From Crocinitomicaceae bacterium (lineage in GTDB: Bacteria; Bacteroidota; Bacteroidia; Flavobacteriales_D; Crocinitomicaceae), in contig JABURP010000034.1 of the NCBI GenBank assembly GCA_014762645.1, positions 1 to 33,287 of the forward strand: a stretch of 33,287 bases of DNA, read 5' to 3'. Below are positions 24,985 through 33,217 of this stretch, piece after piece. A program made the position numbers and the translations under genes. The notes under the pieces were generated by a model. The model worked only from the letters and a program-made list of their open reading frames with translations, was not told the origin of the DNA and searched no databases. Every line of letters begins with the position of its first letter. Position 1 is the first letter of the stretch.

Positions 24985-25986
24985 TTAATCTCCATAAACT
25001 TTTACAACCGGTTTTTCCATTTCATGGGTGGTATATCCACGATACATGCCTTCGGTATTAAACATCATTATAACATTTCCTTTCCCATCTACCCCAATAA
25101 AACCTCCATCACCTTTCATCTCCGTCAATTTCTGAAGGGTCTCCTTTCCTGCTTCCTCAAGACTCAGATTCTTGTACTCCATTAATGCAGCAATATCCCT
25201 TGCAATGGTTCCCCGAATAAAAAACTCTCCGGTTCCTGTACAGGAGATAGCACAACTCTTATTACTGGCATAGGTTCCTGCGCCAACAATAGGTGAATCA
25301 CCTATCCTGCCATATTTTTTATTGGTCAATCCGCCTGTGGATGTTGCTGCCGCTAAATTTCCATATTTATCCACCACTACACATCCTACTGTTCCATACT
25401 TAAGTGTTCCTTCATCCATATAAGCCGCTCCGCCATCATTTTGTCCGGATTGGTTCTTCTCTCTTTCCAGTACTTTTTGAAGATAATCCCACCTACTTTT
25501 TACAAAAAAGTAAGATGAATCAGCATATTCAGCTCCTTTGCTAATACAAAACCCCTCTGCCCGTTTACCACTTAACATTACATGTCGCGTACTATCTTTT
25601 ACCAGTCGTGCACCTACTATTGGATTCTTCAAGTGGGCAACTCCGGCAACCGCACCTACTGAAAGGTCCTTTCCATCCATGATACACGCATCCATTTCCT
25701 GTTTTCCTTCATGGTTAAAAACTGCTCCTTTACCTGCATTAAACAGTGGAGAATCTTCCATCAGCATAACCACTTTTTCCACGACTTCAATGGCCGTTTT
25801 ACCGTCACTTAACAGTTGTGCGCCTAGCTTCACCGCTTCTTCAAGGGCAGATTTAATCTCCTTTTCTTTCTCGGGTGTGATATTCTTTCGTGTTATGGTA
25901 CCCGCACCGCCATGTATAACTATTGCATAATCAGCAAATGACCATGAACAAACGAATAAACAACACATTATCAGATATGTTCTCAT
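24985..25986 (-). CDS. Isoaspartyl peptidase / L-asparaginase, exported
   Basis: N-terminal-nucleophile hydrolase that splits isoaspartyl dipeptides and L-asparagine. The 333-aa precursor begins with a signal peptide (MRTYLIMCCLFVCSWSFA), then IVIHGGAGTI. The segments MLMEDSPLFNAGKGAVFN and EMDACIMDG lie in the alpha subunit. Autoprocessing should occur in YGTVGCVVVD just before Thr199, the catalytic residue of the beta subunit. ATSTGGLTNKKYGRIGDSPIVGAGTYA follows. All expected catalytic motifs are intact. The start was set at the signal peptide, 33 nt inside an earlier in-frame codon. A lipoprotein gene follows it by 10 nt. Likely periplasmic. Confidence 0.93.
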   Translation of the reverse strand: MRTYLIMCCLFVCSWSFADYAIVIHGGAGTITRKNITPEKEKEIKSALEEAVKLGAQLLSDGKTAIEVVEKVVMLMEDSPLFNAGKGAVFNHEGKQEMDACIMDGKDLSVGAVAGVAHLKNPIVGARLVKDSTRHVMLSGKRAEGFCISKGAEYADSSYFFVKSRWDYLQKVLEREKNQSGQNDGGAAYMDEGTLKYGTVGCVVVDKYGNLAAATSTGGLTNKKYGRIGDSPIVGAGTYASNKSCAISCTGTGEFFIRGTIARDIAALMEYKNLSLEEAGKETLQKLTEMKGDGGFIGVDGKGNVIMMFNTEGMYRGYTTHEMEKPVVKVYGD

Positions 25987-26043
25987 GGTCTCTAATTTAA
26001 TTAATCCATTGAGAAACATTGTTGATAAACTTATGTTTTCGCC

Positions 26044-26075
26044 TTGCTTTATACTTTTCTAAACCTCTATCTTTG
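26044..26075 (+). promoter_or_regulatory. Promoter of the EEP-SprB-T9SS gene
   Basis: TTG (26044-26046), a 21-nt spacer and TATCTTTG (26068-26075) match both Bacteroidota elements at the right spacing. The start of transcription would be near 26081, about 20 nt before the ATG at 26100. This is the best plus-strand promoter in the window. Confidence 0.7.
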
Positions 26076-26099
26076 TAGGTACACTACAAGAAAAACTAT

Positions 26100-28061
26100 A
26101 TGAAAGCACTCTTACTATCTGTATTTGTGATGTCGGCCTGTCTATCATTCGGTCAAAAAGACACACTCACATTCATGTCACTCAATGTACTCAATTACCC
26201 CAATGGATGTGGAACTAATATCGTAAACCGTGAAGACACATTGCGTAAAATATGTCAGTATGTGCAGCCGGATGTCTTTACTATTTGTGAATTACAGGAA
26301 GAATTTGGAGCCGATAGTATCTTAAATAAATCTTTAAATGTATTTGGTGCATCTAACTATCAACGTGCACCTTGGGTTCCTAATGGCAGCAGCAGCAACA
26401 ACCTTCAAAACATGCTGTTTTATAATTCGGATAAATTGACGTTGCTATCTCAAGATGAAATCACTACTTCTTTGAGAGATATCAATCACTATGTCTTGTA
26501 TTACAGCAATGATCCATTTTTAAGTGTACACCAGGATACGGTATACCTGGAAGTGTATATGTGTCACCTCAAAGCGGGTACGGGATCTACCAATGAAAAT
26601 GAACGTGATGCTATGGCTCAACTCATTCGTTCGTTTGTTGACGCACGACCAGCTGGAAGAAACCACATTTTATGCGGAGATTTCAATGTTTATGAAAATC
26701 TGGAACCTGCCTATGTTACCTTAACCAGTGGTGGAACGAATCCATTTTACGATCCTATCAATCAGGCAGGAAACTGGCACATCAATGCGACGTATGCAGA
26801 TATTCACTCTCAATCACCCCGCACCGTTTCATTGGATTGTGGTGCAACAGGTGGAATGGATGACCGGTTTGATCAGATCCTGGTAACACAAAACGTGATG
26901 AGTGGGACAGATAGCGTTTCGTATATCCCGGGTAGTTATGAAACTATAGCGCAAGATGGTCAACACTTTGACACGGACTTGTTGTTGCCTCCTACAAATG
27001 CACTTTACCCGGACAGCATTGTTAGTGCGGCTTATTACATGTCAGATCATTTACCCATTGTTATGGATATTGAAGTACGAATGTCCTGGGATGATATTGA
27101 TATTGCGTTCATTTCCAATTCACCTAGCTGTGCTGGATTTAATGACGGAAGTATTGCCGCAACTCCCAGTGGTGGTACTGCGCCGTATTCATTCCAGTGG
27201 GATGCGGCCGCCGGCAATGCTACGTCTTCAACTGTCAACAACCTGGGAGCAGGTTCATATTGTGTCACAGTAACCGATAACAATGGTTATCAGGAAACCA
27301 TGTGTTACACCTTAACTGAACCACCATCATTACAGGTTTCAGTAACATCTAGTACAGATGTACCTTGTAATGGAGATTGCAACGGAACAGCTGATATTCT
27401 TGTTACTGGAGGTACTCCCGGATACAACTATTTTTGGTCTGACGGAGCAACCACAGAAGATCGGAATGACCTTTGTGCCGGTATGTTTTCGGTCATTGTG
27501 ACTGATATGAACGGCTGTGATTATACCGAAGTTGTCACCGTTAATGAACCTACTGCATTAACCGTTACCGCATCTTCAACTGCAGACAACGGAGTGTGTA
27601 ACGGTACAGCAACCGCCACTGTTACCGGAGGAACTTCACCCTATACCTATCAATGGGATGCGAATGCTTCCAACCAAACGACACAAACAGCTACTTCACT
27701 TTGTGCCGGAGATTATTGGTGTTATATTACTGATATAAACGGTTGTACAGATTCAGTAATGGTAAGTGTAGTTGATAGTTCAGGTGCTGCCATAGGTAGT
27801 TTAGGAAATTTAGGAGAATTTATTATTTATCCCAATCCAGTTGGAAATGAATTAAGCATTGACCTTTCAGGCGTTCAGGCCAAATCAAAAATTAAGGTAA
27901 AATTAATATCGCTGAAAGGAGATGTACTGTTTGAGACTACAGTTTCGCAGAATAAAGTGGAACATCCACTTGTAATTGATTTTTCAGAGTATTCTTCCGG
28001 GCAGTATCTGATAGAATTTACAACTTCAAATGAAAGCGCTACCTACCGCGTGATAAAATAA
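26100..28061 (+). CDS. Secreted EEP-fold nuclease/phosphatase with SprB repeats and T9SS sorting domain
   Basis: A 653-aa modular exported protein. After a signal peptide (1-18) comes an endonuclease/exonuclease/phosphatase domain (~20-328) with the metal and catalytic motifs SLNVLN (Asn29), CELQE (Glu64), MCHLKAG (His156), GDFNVY (193-198, Asp194, Asn196) and SDHLPI (His317). All key DNase I-like residues are present. Three SprB-type repeats follow (~341-409, 413-486, 487-560), each with a Cys-rich opening such as CNG-CNGTA, a GG-T-PY/GY segment and a VTD-NGC end. The last ~80 residues are a sorting domain (YPNP at 577-580, ending TYRVIK). It is probably exported by T9SS as an extracellular nuclease or phosphodiesterase. 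Substrate is not determined. Confidence 0.92.
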   Translation: MKALLLSVFVMSACLSFGQKDTLTFMSLNVLNYPNGCGTNIVNREDTLRKICQYVQPDVFTICELQEEFGADSILNKSLNVFGASNYQRAPWVPNGSSSNNLQNMLFYNSDKLTLLSQDEITTSLRDINHYVLYYSNDPFLSVHQDTVYLEVYMCHLKAGTGSTNENERDAMAQLIRSFVDARPAGRNHILCGDFNVYENLEPAYVTLTSGGTNPFYDPINQAGNWHINATYADIHSQSPRTVSLDCGATGGMDDRFDQILVTQNVMSGTDSVSYIPGSYETIAQDGQHFDTDLLLPPTNALYPDSIVSAAYYMSDHLPIVMDIEVRMSWDDIDIAFISNSPSCAGFNDGSIAATPSGGTAPYSFQWDAAAGNATSSTVNNLGAGSYCVTVTDNNGYQETMCYTLTEPPSLQVSVTSSTDVPCNGDCNGTADILVTGGTPGYNYFWSDGATTEDRNDLCAGMFSVIVTDMNGCDYTEVVTVNEPTALTVTASSTADNGVCNGTATATVTGGTSPYTYQWDANASNQTTQTATSLCAGDYWCYITDINGCTDSVMVSVVDSSGAAIGSLGNLGEFIIYPNPVGNELSIDLSGVQAKSKIKVKLISLKGDVLFETTVSQNKVEHPLVIDFSEYSSGQYLIEFTTSNESATYRVIK

Positions 28062-28094
28062 AAAAGAGCAGGCTAACCCCTAACGCCTGCTCTT
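28055..28094 (-). terminator. Intrinsic terminator (minus strand)
   Basis: A perfect 10-bp stem AAGAGCAGGC/GCCTGCTCTT (28094-28085 with 28073-28064) has an 11-nt loop and is followed on the minus strand by TTTTTTATTT. It ends the candidate ncRNA or the 28349 gene transcript. The tail overlaps the plus-strand stop codon at 28059-28061. On the plus strand there is no T-tract. Confidence 0.85.
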
Positions 28095-28238
28095 CCAGGT
28101 TTCACACAACATCCACTGCTATTAACAGTGCGTGCATAAAACCCATCTTCTTATTTAACTCAAACCTCGTCTTCCACTGCGAGTAGCATGAGGTTGCGTT
28201 AGAAACAATTTAGTAGAAAAAATTATTGTATTCTTCGT
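28055..28238 (-). ncRNA. Candidate structured small RNA
   Basis: The 287-nt gap between convergent genes holds, on the minus strand, a -7-like TACTTTTG (28251-28244), about 180 nt of paired sequence and a strong terminator. Closing pairs are GTTTC/GAAAC (28206-28202 with 28103-28099) and GCAAC/GTTGT (28197-28193 with 28110-28106). Internal stems are AACCTC/GAGGTT (28195-28190 with 28168-28163) and CACTG/CAGTG (28130-28126 with 28118-28114). The first internal stem shares bases with the closing stem, so alternative folds are possible. Size and layout recall 6S RNA, but I cannot confirm a family. It may instead be the 3' UTR of the 28349 gene. Confidence 0.45.
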
Positions 28239-28243
28239 TGTAT

Positions 28244-28251
28244 CAAAAGTA
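28244..28251 (-). promoter_or_regulatory. Candidate -7 element of the small RNA
   Basis: The minus strand reads TACTTTTG, matching TAnnTTTG. A TTG on the minus strand (28269-28267) is 15 nt away, shorter than the usual spacing, so the promoter is a weak match. Confidence 0.4.
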
Positions 28252-28348
28252 AACGCTTGTTTCTTCCAATAATATGACAATAATCAACCCATTAGATGAT
28301 TTAGTGTTAAAATGCTCCTGATTGTATAGGCTTTGATAGTATAAAATA

Positions 28349-29299
28349 CTAGAGAATATGGTAATCAAACGGCATTTTCGCCAGGTCGACATTACCACCT
28401 GAAATAATAATTCCAACTTTCTTTCCAATAAACATTTTCCTGTTTCGGATTACAGCTGCCAGTGCAACTGCAGATGAAGGTTCTACTACAATTTTCATCC
28501 GGGTCCAGATGAGTTTAAGTGCATCAATAATCTCTTTTTCTGAAACCAACATTATTCCTTTTACATGCTTTTGAATAATCGGAAAATTTCGATCTCCTAA
28601 TTGAGTTTTCAGTCCATCTGCAATGGTATCTGTTGAATCATTGCTTTCAATTTGTCCTGAAATTAGAGATCTGTAGGCATCATCTACATTCTCAGGTTCA
28701 CCGGCATAAACTTCACAATCTGGTGCAAAAAGACTTGCGGCAAGAGCAGTTCCGGCTAACAATCCTCCACCACCTACCGGGGTCACAATAGCGTCCAGTT
28801 CCGGATGATCTTCCAGGAGTTCAATGGCTGCAGTTCCCTGGCCGTAGATTACATCATCATTATTAGATGGGTGTATAAACGTTGCTCCGGTGGTCTGAAT
28901 AACTTTTTCAGCGGCCTCTTCCCTATCTTTTAAGGTTGGTGGGCAGATGATTACTTCTCCGCCATATCCTTTAACTGCTTCTATCTTCACCTCAGGTGCT
29001 GAAGACGGCATCACAATATAGGCTTTCACTCCCTGGTTTTTGGCAGCCAATGAAAGTGCCTGCGCAAAGTTACCGGATGAATGCGTGACCACCCCTTTAC
29101 TTTTTTGTTCTTCCGATAAATTGAGAATCGCATTTGAAGCACCACGCATTTTAAAGGCTCCCATTTTTTGAAAATTCTCACATTTAAAATAGATAGAACA
29201 TCCCACCGATTTATTAATTAATTGGGATGTTAACACCGGTGTTCGGTGAATATATGGTGAAATTTTTTGGTGAAGTTGCAGGTATTCTTCAGCGGTCAT
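28349..29299 (-). CDS. PLP-dependent serine/threonine dehydratase (or serine racemase) family enzyme
   Basis: A 316-aa fold-type II PLP enzyme that should deaminate L-threonine or L-serine to 2-oxo acids, or racemise serine. The Schiff-base lysine is Lys50 in FQKMGAFKMRGA. The phosphate-binding loop is VGGGGL (175-180), and the SSGNFAQAL loop is at 74-82. SGGNVDL (300-306) binds the pyridine side. It lacks the C-terminal ACT-like regulatory domain of biosynthetic IlvA, so it is the short catabolic or racemase type. In the SSGN loop the usual His is Phe77. It starts 40 nt after the 29340 gene and may share its transcript. Confidence 0.88.
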   Translation of the reverse strand: MTAEEYLQLHQKISPYIHRTPVLTSQLINKSVGCSIYFKCENFQKMGAFKMRGASNAILNLSEEQKSKGVVTHSSGNFAQALSLAAKNQGVKAYIVMPSSAPEVKIEAVKGYGGEVIICPPTLKDREEAAEKVIQTTGATFIHPSNNDDVIYGQGTAAIELLEDHPELDAIVTPVGGGGLLAGTALAASLFAPDCEVYAGEPENVDDAYRSLISGQIESNDSTDTIADGLKTQLGDRNFPIIQKHVKGIMLVSEKEIIDALKLIWTRMKIVVEPSSAVALAAVIRNRKMFIGKKVGIIISGGNVDLAKMPFDYHIL

Positions 29300-29339
29300 T
29301 TGATAAAACTACATAAATTATAATCTTGTGCGCCATCTA

Positions 29340-29774
29340 TCATTTTGCTTCCAACACCTCTACCGATTCAAATTCAGCATCACCATGTCCGGAAATACGC
29401 TCTTTAAACTTTCTTCCCACAATATTTCCAGCCCGAATTTCTTCCTCCAGGGTAACCGTCTCCACGCCATCTGAAAAATTGAACATCAGTTTTATTTCAC
29501 TGACATCAAGGGAGTCGTGTTGATTGAAGAGCTTTCCTTTGATCACCCAATCGTCACCCACAACTGCCTGTCGGGAAATAACTCCCTGCACGGAAATATA
29601 TTCTTTCAGTTCTTTTCCTTCGGTATTTTCAATGCCTTCGCCTCCCACTTCATTCATAATATCATTGCGGGTTTTAGCCGGTAACATCATATAGGTTACT
29701 AAAAGTGCAAGCAGCACTAACATAAAACCAAGCAAAATGCGCTTACCTTTTTTAGATTTTTTATCTGTTGACAT
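29340..29774 (-). CDS. Single-pass membrane protein, uncharacterised
   Basis: A 144-aa protein with a Lys-rich cytoplasmic start (MSTDKKSKKGKR) and one membrane span (~13-31). The ~110-residue outer domain, from TRNDIMNEVGG onward, contains beta-rich segments WVIKGKLFNQHDSLDVSEIK and MFNFSDGVETVTLEEE. The pattern of strands fits a small immunoglobulin-like or FxLYD-like domain, but I do not recognise a family. Function unknown. Confidence 0.68.
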   Translation of the reverse strand: MSTDKKSKKGKRILLGFMLVLLALLVTYMMLPAKTRNDIMNEVGGEGIENTEGKELKEYISVQGVISRQAVVGDDWVIKGKLFNQHDSLDVSEIKLMFNFSDGVETVTLEEEIRAGNIVGRKFKERISGHGDAEFESVEVLEAK

Positions 29775-29873
29775 GTTTGTGATTTTGTAACATTTCGGTT
29801 ACTGCTGAGAGTTCATGTATTATTCCGTGAATGTTTATACCTATTCAAGAATGGTACTAGAGTAATTGTTGAT

Positions 29874-30215
29874 CTAACTTGGCACTTTTTTAATCATCCA
29901 CTCATTGCCTAATTTCTTCACTTCCACTTCGTCGGTACCGTCATCCGTTTTACCATTGAATGAAATTTTGAAATACACCGTTACGTATCTTTCATTGTCA
30001 TTTTTCAGGCCATTATTCTTATACTCTAAAAATTCCCATTTATCATGAGACTCAACCGAACGTTTCATTTTTGATGACCATTCCTCCTCCGGAGGTAAGA
30101 CATCCCTCCATTTTTCATCACCTCTAATTCTTGAGGCGAAATAAAAATCTACCATGCTGATAACATCTGACCTACTAAAAGTTTGAAAATCGCCTGCATT
30201 ATCTTTTGTGATCAT
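29874..30215 (-). CDS. Small uncharacterised protein, possible NTF2-like fold
   Basis: A 113-aa soluble protein without signal peptide. A helical first half (FSRSDVISMVDFYFASRIRG) is followed by strands ending YVTVYFKISFNGKT and VEVKKLGNEWMIKKVPS. Long curved strands with a closing W-x-I-K-K segment resemble NTF2/DUF4878-type folds; this is a guess from pattern. It follows the 30247 gene by 31 nt and is likely cotranscribed with it. Function unknown. Confidence 0.6.
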   Translation of the reverse strand: MITKDNAGDFQTFSRSDVISMVDFYFASRIRGDEKWRDVLPPEEEWSSKMKRSVESHDKWEFLEYKNNGLKNDNERYVTVYFKISFNGKTDDGTDEVEVKKLGNEWMIKKVPS

Positions 30216-30246
30216 CTTTTTCTTTTAAATACTAAATATATAAAAA

Positions 30247-30849
30247 TCAATAGGCAAATCCACGAACATTCATTGCTACTACAGAAGTAAAGATAAAACT
30301 GGATACAATTTCTTCCCCAAGACCGCTCGCTTTAAGCGCTATGATCCAGTCAGTTTCACCGCAGAGGACTTTTGCCCGTGCAGAGGTAATATAATCGTCA
30401 TGACTAATGTCACTCTCTGAAGGATTCATGTCATAAAGCCGAAAATCACTATTGCAATCAGGTTCCTCATTGGTCATGAAATAGGTATTCTCCTCTGCTT
30501 CAATGTTGAATTCCCTCGGATCATTAAAATTCTCAAAACTTACCTTGACAATATATCCGTCAAAATTCAACTTCCAGGTATTCTTGCCAAATTGGTTCGT
30601 TATGAATTCAACTTGGCCAATTTCTTTGGCGTTTAACAAGATGGACCACGCTTTAAACGTATCATTTGCTTTGAATTCATAAGTATTATCATTCATTTCA
30701 AATGAAATGTGATGTGCAAAGTAATTGATCGCATCACTTGGGTACGTTGCTTTTTCACTTTCTGTGTAATCGACCTTAACCTTTATTTTGTTTGCCAGGA
30801 TTGGAAACGAACACATACTTGCAAGACATAGTATCATGAGCTTTTTCAT
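30247..30849 (-). CDS. Secreted protein of unknown function
   Basis: A 200-aa protein with a signal peptide (MKKLMILCLASMCSFPILA) and a beta-rich body (IKVKVDYTES, ISFEMNDNTYEFKAND, NTWKLNFDGYIVKVSF). Two cysteines in the second half (EPDCNSDF, KVLCGET) could pair. A C-terminal hydrophobic stretch VSSFIFTSVVAMNVRG is present but too short and polar-flanked to be a clear membrane anchor. No family recognised. First gene of the small 30849-29874 unit. Confidence 0.68.
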   Translation of the reverse strand: MKKLMILCLASMCSFPILANKIKVKVDYTESEKATYPSDAINYFAHHISFEMNDNTYEFKANDTFKAWSILLNAKEIGQVEFITNQFGKNTWKLNFDGYIVKVSFENFNDPREFNIEAEENTYFMTNEEPDCNSDFRLYDMNPSESDISHDDYITSARAKVLCGETDWIIALKASGLGEEIVSSFIFTSVVAMNVRGFAY

Positions 30850-30999
30850 AATGTTATATTTTGTTCACTTCGAAATATACAAATAGTCTGGTTTAATCCC
30901 ACTAGGTGATTATACGGATATTGTCAGAGTAAGGGATTTACCTTAGGAAAAAACTGCGTATAATTTGTTTTTTTGTGAAGAATTGAAATGTTTTGAATT

Positions 31000-33171
31000 A
31001 TGAAGGTGTACTTAATTATTATCGTATTAGTGTTAAACACATTAAGTTTGGCACAAAGCACTTTCCCAATTACTGAAAAAGATGGTAAATATGGTTACTC
31101 CGTACAATATGGCTGGGAGTCTTCCACAACATTTCAAATACCTCCAATATATGATACGCTATATAATGCAGGAGCTTACGGTAGTCATTCCTTTGTCGTT
31201 GGACTAAAAGGTACTCAGCCATCTCTATTTTGTGTCTCAGAATCTGGCAACTCATATATAGTAACAACCATTGACACCCTTGACATCACACATTTGCAGC
31301 TTGTTTACCCTAGCCGTGGTGCACCGGAAACTGTGGCAACAAATGAAAAAGGTGAAGCTTTTGTTTATACGTACATGGGGCATTTTGAACCCCTCAAACC
31401 CAACCTAACAGTTGTTGTTCGAAAAAACAATGGTAAGTATCAATTAATGAAAAATGGAAAGCTCATTTCAAAAGATGAATTTGACTATCTGGATACACAA
31501 CCAAATTATTTTATTGGGACAAAAGGAAAAGAAATATATTTCCTAAATGATAAAGGCAAGTTATTATATGACGAGCCTGTTACCGCGTATCTAGACCACT
31601 GGACACTTGGAAACTACATTATTGTTAAAAACGGAAACAAGAAAGGGTACTTCAAACTGGATGGTTCTGAATCCCTACCACTTATTCAAAGCACAACTCC
31701 TGACAGGTTTTGGAAGCCAGATGATTATTATGGCGGTCAATGGAAATACTTCTTCAATACCTTTTATGCAGTAGGGGCTCCTGGAAAAATGGGACTTTGT
31801 GATAAATCTGGAAAAGAGATTTGGCCCAAAATTTATAATACTGTGATTGTAGGAATAGCAAGAGATCAAAATTACGTCTTGAAAAAAGCGAAAAAGAAGT
31901 GGGAGTTGTTCGACAAGGATCTGAATCTAATTGGAAAGCCGGTTTTTGATGAGTTTGTAGGTTCTAATGAACATACAGCTTATGTGCGCTACAAAAAAAC
32001 ACTTTTTGAACTTGATCCTTTAACCGGGGAAAAGGTTGCTCTCACTTCAGAAATAATAGACGGTAACTACAAGGTTATCCTTTCTGATCGTGATCAGGTA
32101 GGTGTCATCAGTTCAAACGGTACCTTACTGATTCCATGCGAGTTTAAGAATATCCGGGACCATCACGAAGACATTCTTCATGTGCAAACCGACAGTGGCT
32201 ACATTGCTATAGACAAAGACGGTAAAATTGCGAGTCCAATCGCTTTTGATATGTGCTGGAAAATAGAAGGCACGGATAGCGTTTACGTTTATCAAGTAGG
32301 AGACAAATGGGGAGTCTTTACGCTAAATGATATACAAGGTTTTGGCCCTATAGAACTATGGAATCCTTATCGCCAGTTTAATATTGATGTCGAAGCACAT
32401 ACAAATCTATCCAACTATTATGTATTTCTTGAAAATGCCAAATGTGGGATAATGACCAATACAGGGAAAGTAATATTACCGGCACAATACGACAAAATAT
32501 ACAAACCGCATTATTCTAGATATGAGGTGTATATAGGTACAAAAGGAGATGCACTCTTTATCATCAAGCCGGAATCACATTTAGAAAAAGAAACATCCGC
32601 TCAATATTTTATTGAATATTCGGACGATTTAGGATACATTTTTGCACAAAAAAATAAACTGCTCTGCCTTGATCCCGTAACGCTTGAAGAAAACAATTAT
32701 GTTAATCATAAATACGGAGGATTTCATGAATTAAGACCAAATGAGATCCTTCATTCTACAGAACTCAAAGGAGTAAATGATTATCAAGGCAACATCATCT
32801 TACCCATTCAATATTATTCCATAAGACGTGTTGTTCAAGATACTAACCCCTATATCATTGCTATGGACACGAACTTCAATAAATCTTTTTTCACTACAGA
32901 CGGAGAAGCCATACTAAAGGACTACTGGCTCATCTCTAATTTTTGCACTAAGTATTCAAACCTGCTCTTTATTTGCCAGGAAAAGAAAGGAAGTGGATAT
33001 TTAGCGACGTGGAATGCAACAACCAAAAAACTTAGCTCCATAAGTAGCGCCAACGTGAAAGATGTTACATGTCGGGTTAGGAAAAAGCTTGAATACATAG
33101 CAGAGATTGAGTTTGTGGATGGAAGTAAGGGTTTTCTTTATGAGGATTTACGGATTGAGGTGGAGAAATAA
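31000..33171 (+). CDS. WG-repeat protein, exported
   Basis: A 723-aa protein with a signal peptide (MKVYLIIIVLVLNTLSLAQ) followed by about 12-14 degenerate WG-type repeats over the whole length. Typical units are KDGKYGYSV...PPIYDTL, GKMGLCDKSGKEIWPKIYNTV, DQVGVISSNGTLLIPCEFKNI, DKWGVFTLND and KCGIMTNTGKVILPAQYDKIY. Each unit has the K-x-G-(hydrophobic)-x-(D/N)-x-x-G-x-(hydrophobic)-(I/L)-P-x-x-(Y/F)-(D/N) pattern. WG proteins are thought to be beta-sheet scaffolds for binding. No sorting domain or catalytic motif is seen, and the C-terminus ends in a repeat-like segment. Binding partner unknown. Confidence 0.85.
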   Translation: MKVYLIIIVLVLNTLSLAQSTFPITEKDGKYGYSVQYGWESSTTFQIPPIYDTLYNAGAYGSHSFVVGLKGTQPSLFCVSESGNSYIVTTIDTLDITHLQLVYPSRGAPETVATNEKGEAFVYTYMGHFEPLKPNLTVVVRKNNGKYQLMKNGKLISKDEFDYLDTQPNYFIGTKGKEIYFLNDKGKLLYDEPVTAYLDHWTLGNYIIVKNGNKKGYFKLDGSESLPLIQSTTPDRFWKPDDYYGGQWKYFFNTFYAVGAPGKMGLCDKSGKEIWPKIYNTVIVGIARDQNYVLKKAKKKWELFDKDLNLIGKPVFDEFVGSNEHTAYVRYKKTLFELDPLTGEKVALTSEIIDGNYKVILSDRDQVGVISSNGTLLIPCEFKNIRDHHEDILHVQTDSGYIAIDKDGKIASPIAFDMCWKIEGTDSVYVYQVGDKWGVFTLNDIQGFGPIELWNPYRQFNIDVEAHTNLSNYYVFLENAKCGIMTNTGKVILPAQYDKIYKPHYSRYEVYIGTKGDALFIIKPESHLEKETSAQYFIEYSDDLGYIFAQKNKLLCLDPVTLEENNYVNHKYGGFHELRPNEILHSTELKGVNDYQGNIILPIQYYSIRRVVQDTNPYIIAMDTNFNKSFFTTDGEAILKDYWLISNFCTKYSNLLFICQEKKGSGYLATWNATTKKLSSISSANVKDVTCRVRKKLEYIAEIEFVDGSKGFLYEDLRIEVEK

Positions 33172-33217
33172 ATGGTATTGATTGGCCTAATTCTCATTTC
33201 CACAACATGTTGATCTC

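Noticed and set aside
28243-28428. Short minus-strand frame next to the dehydratase gene
   Set aside because: It overlaps the end of the dehydratase gene in another frame and the ncRNA promoter region; no start signal or composition support.
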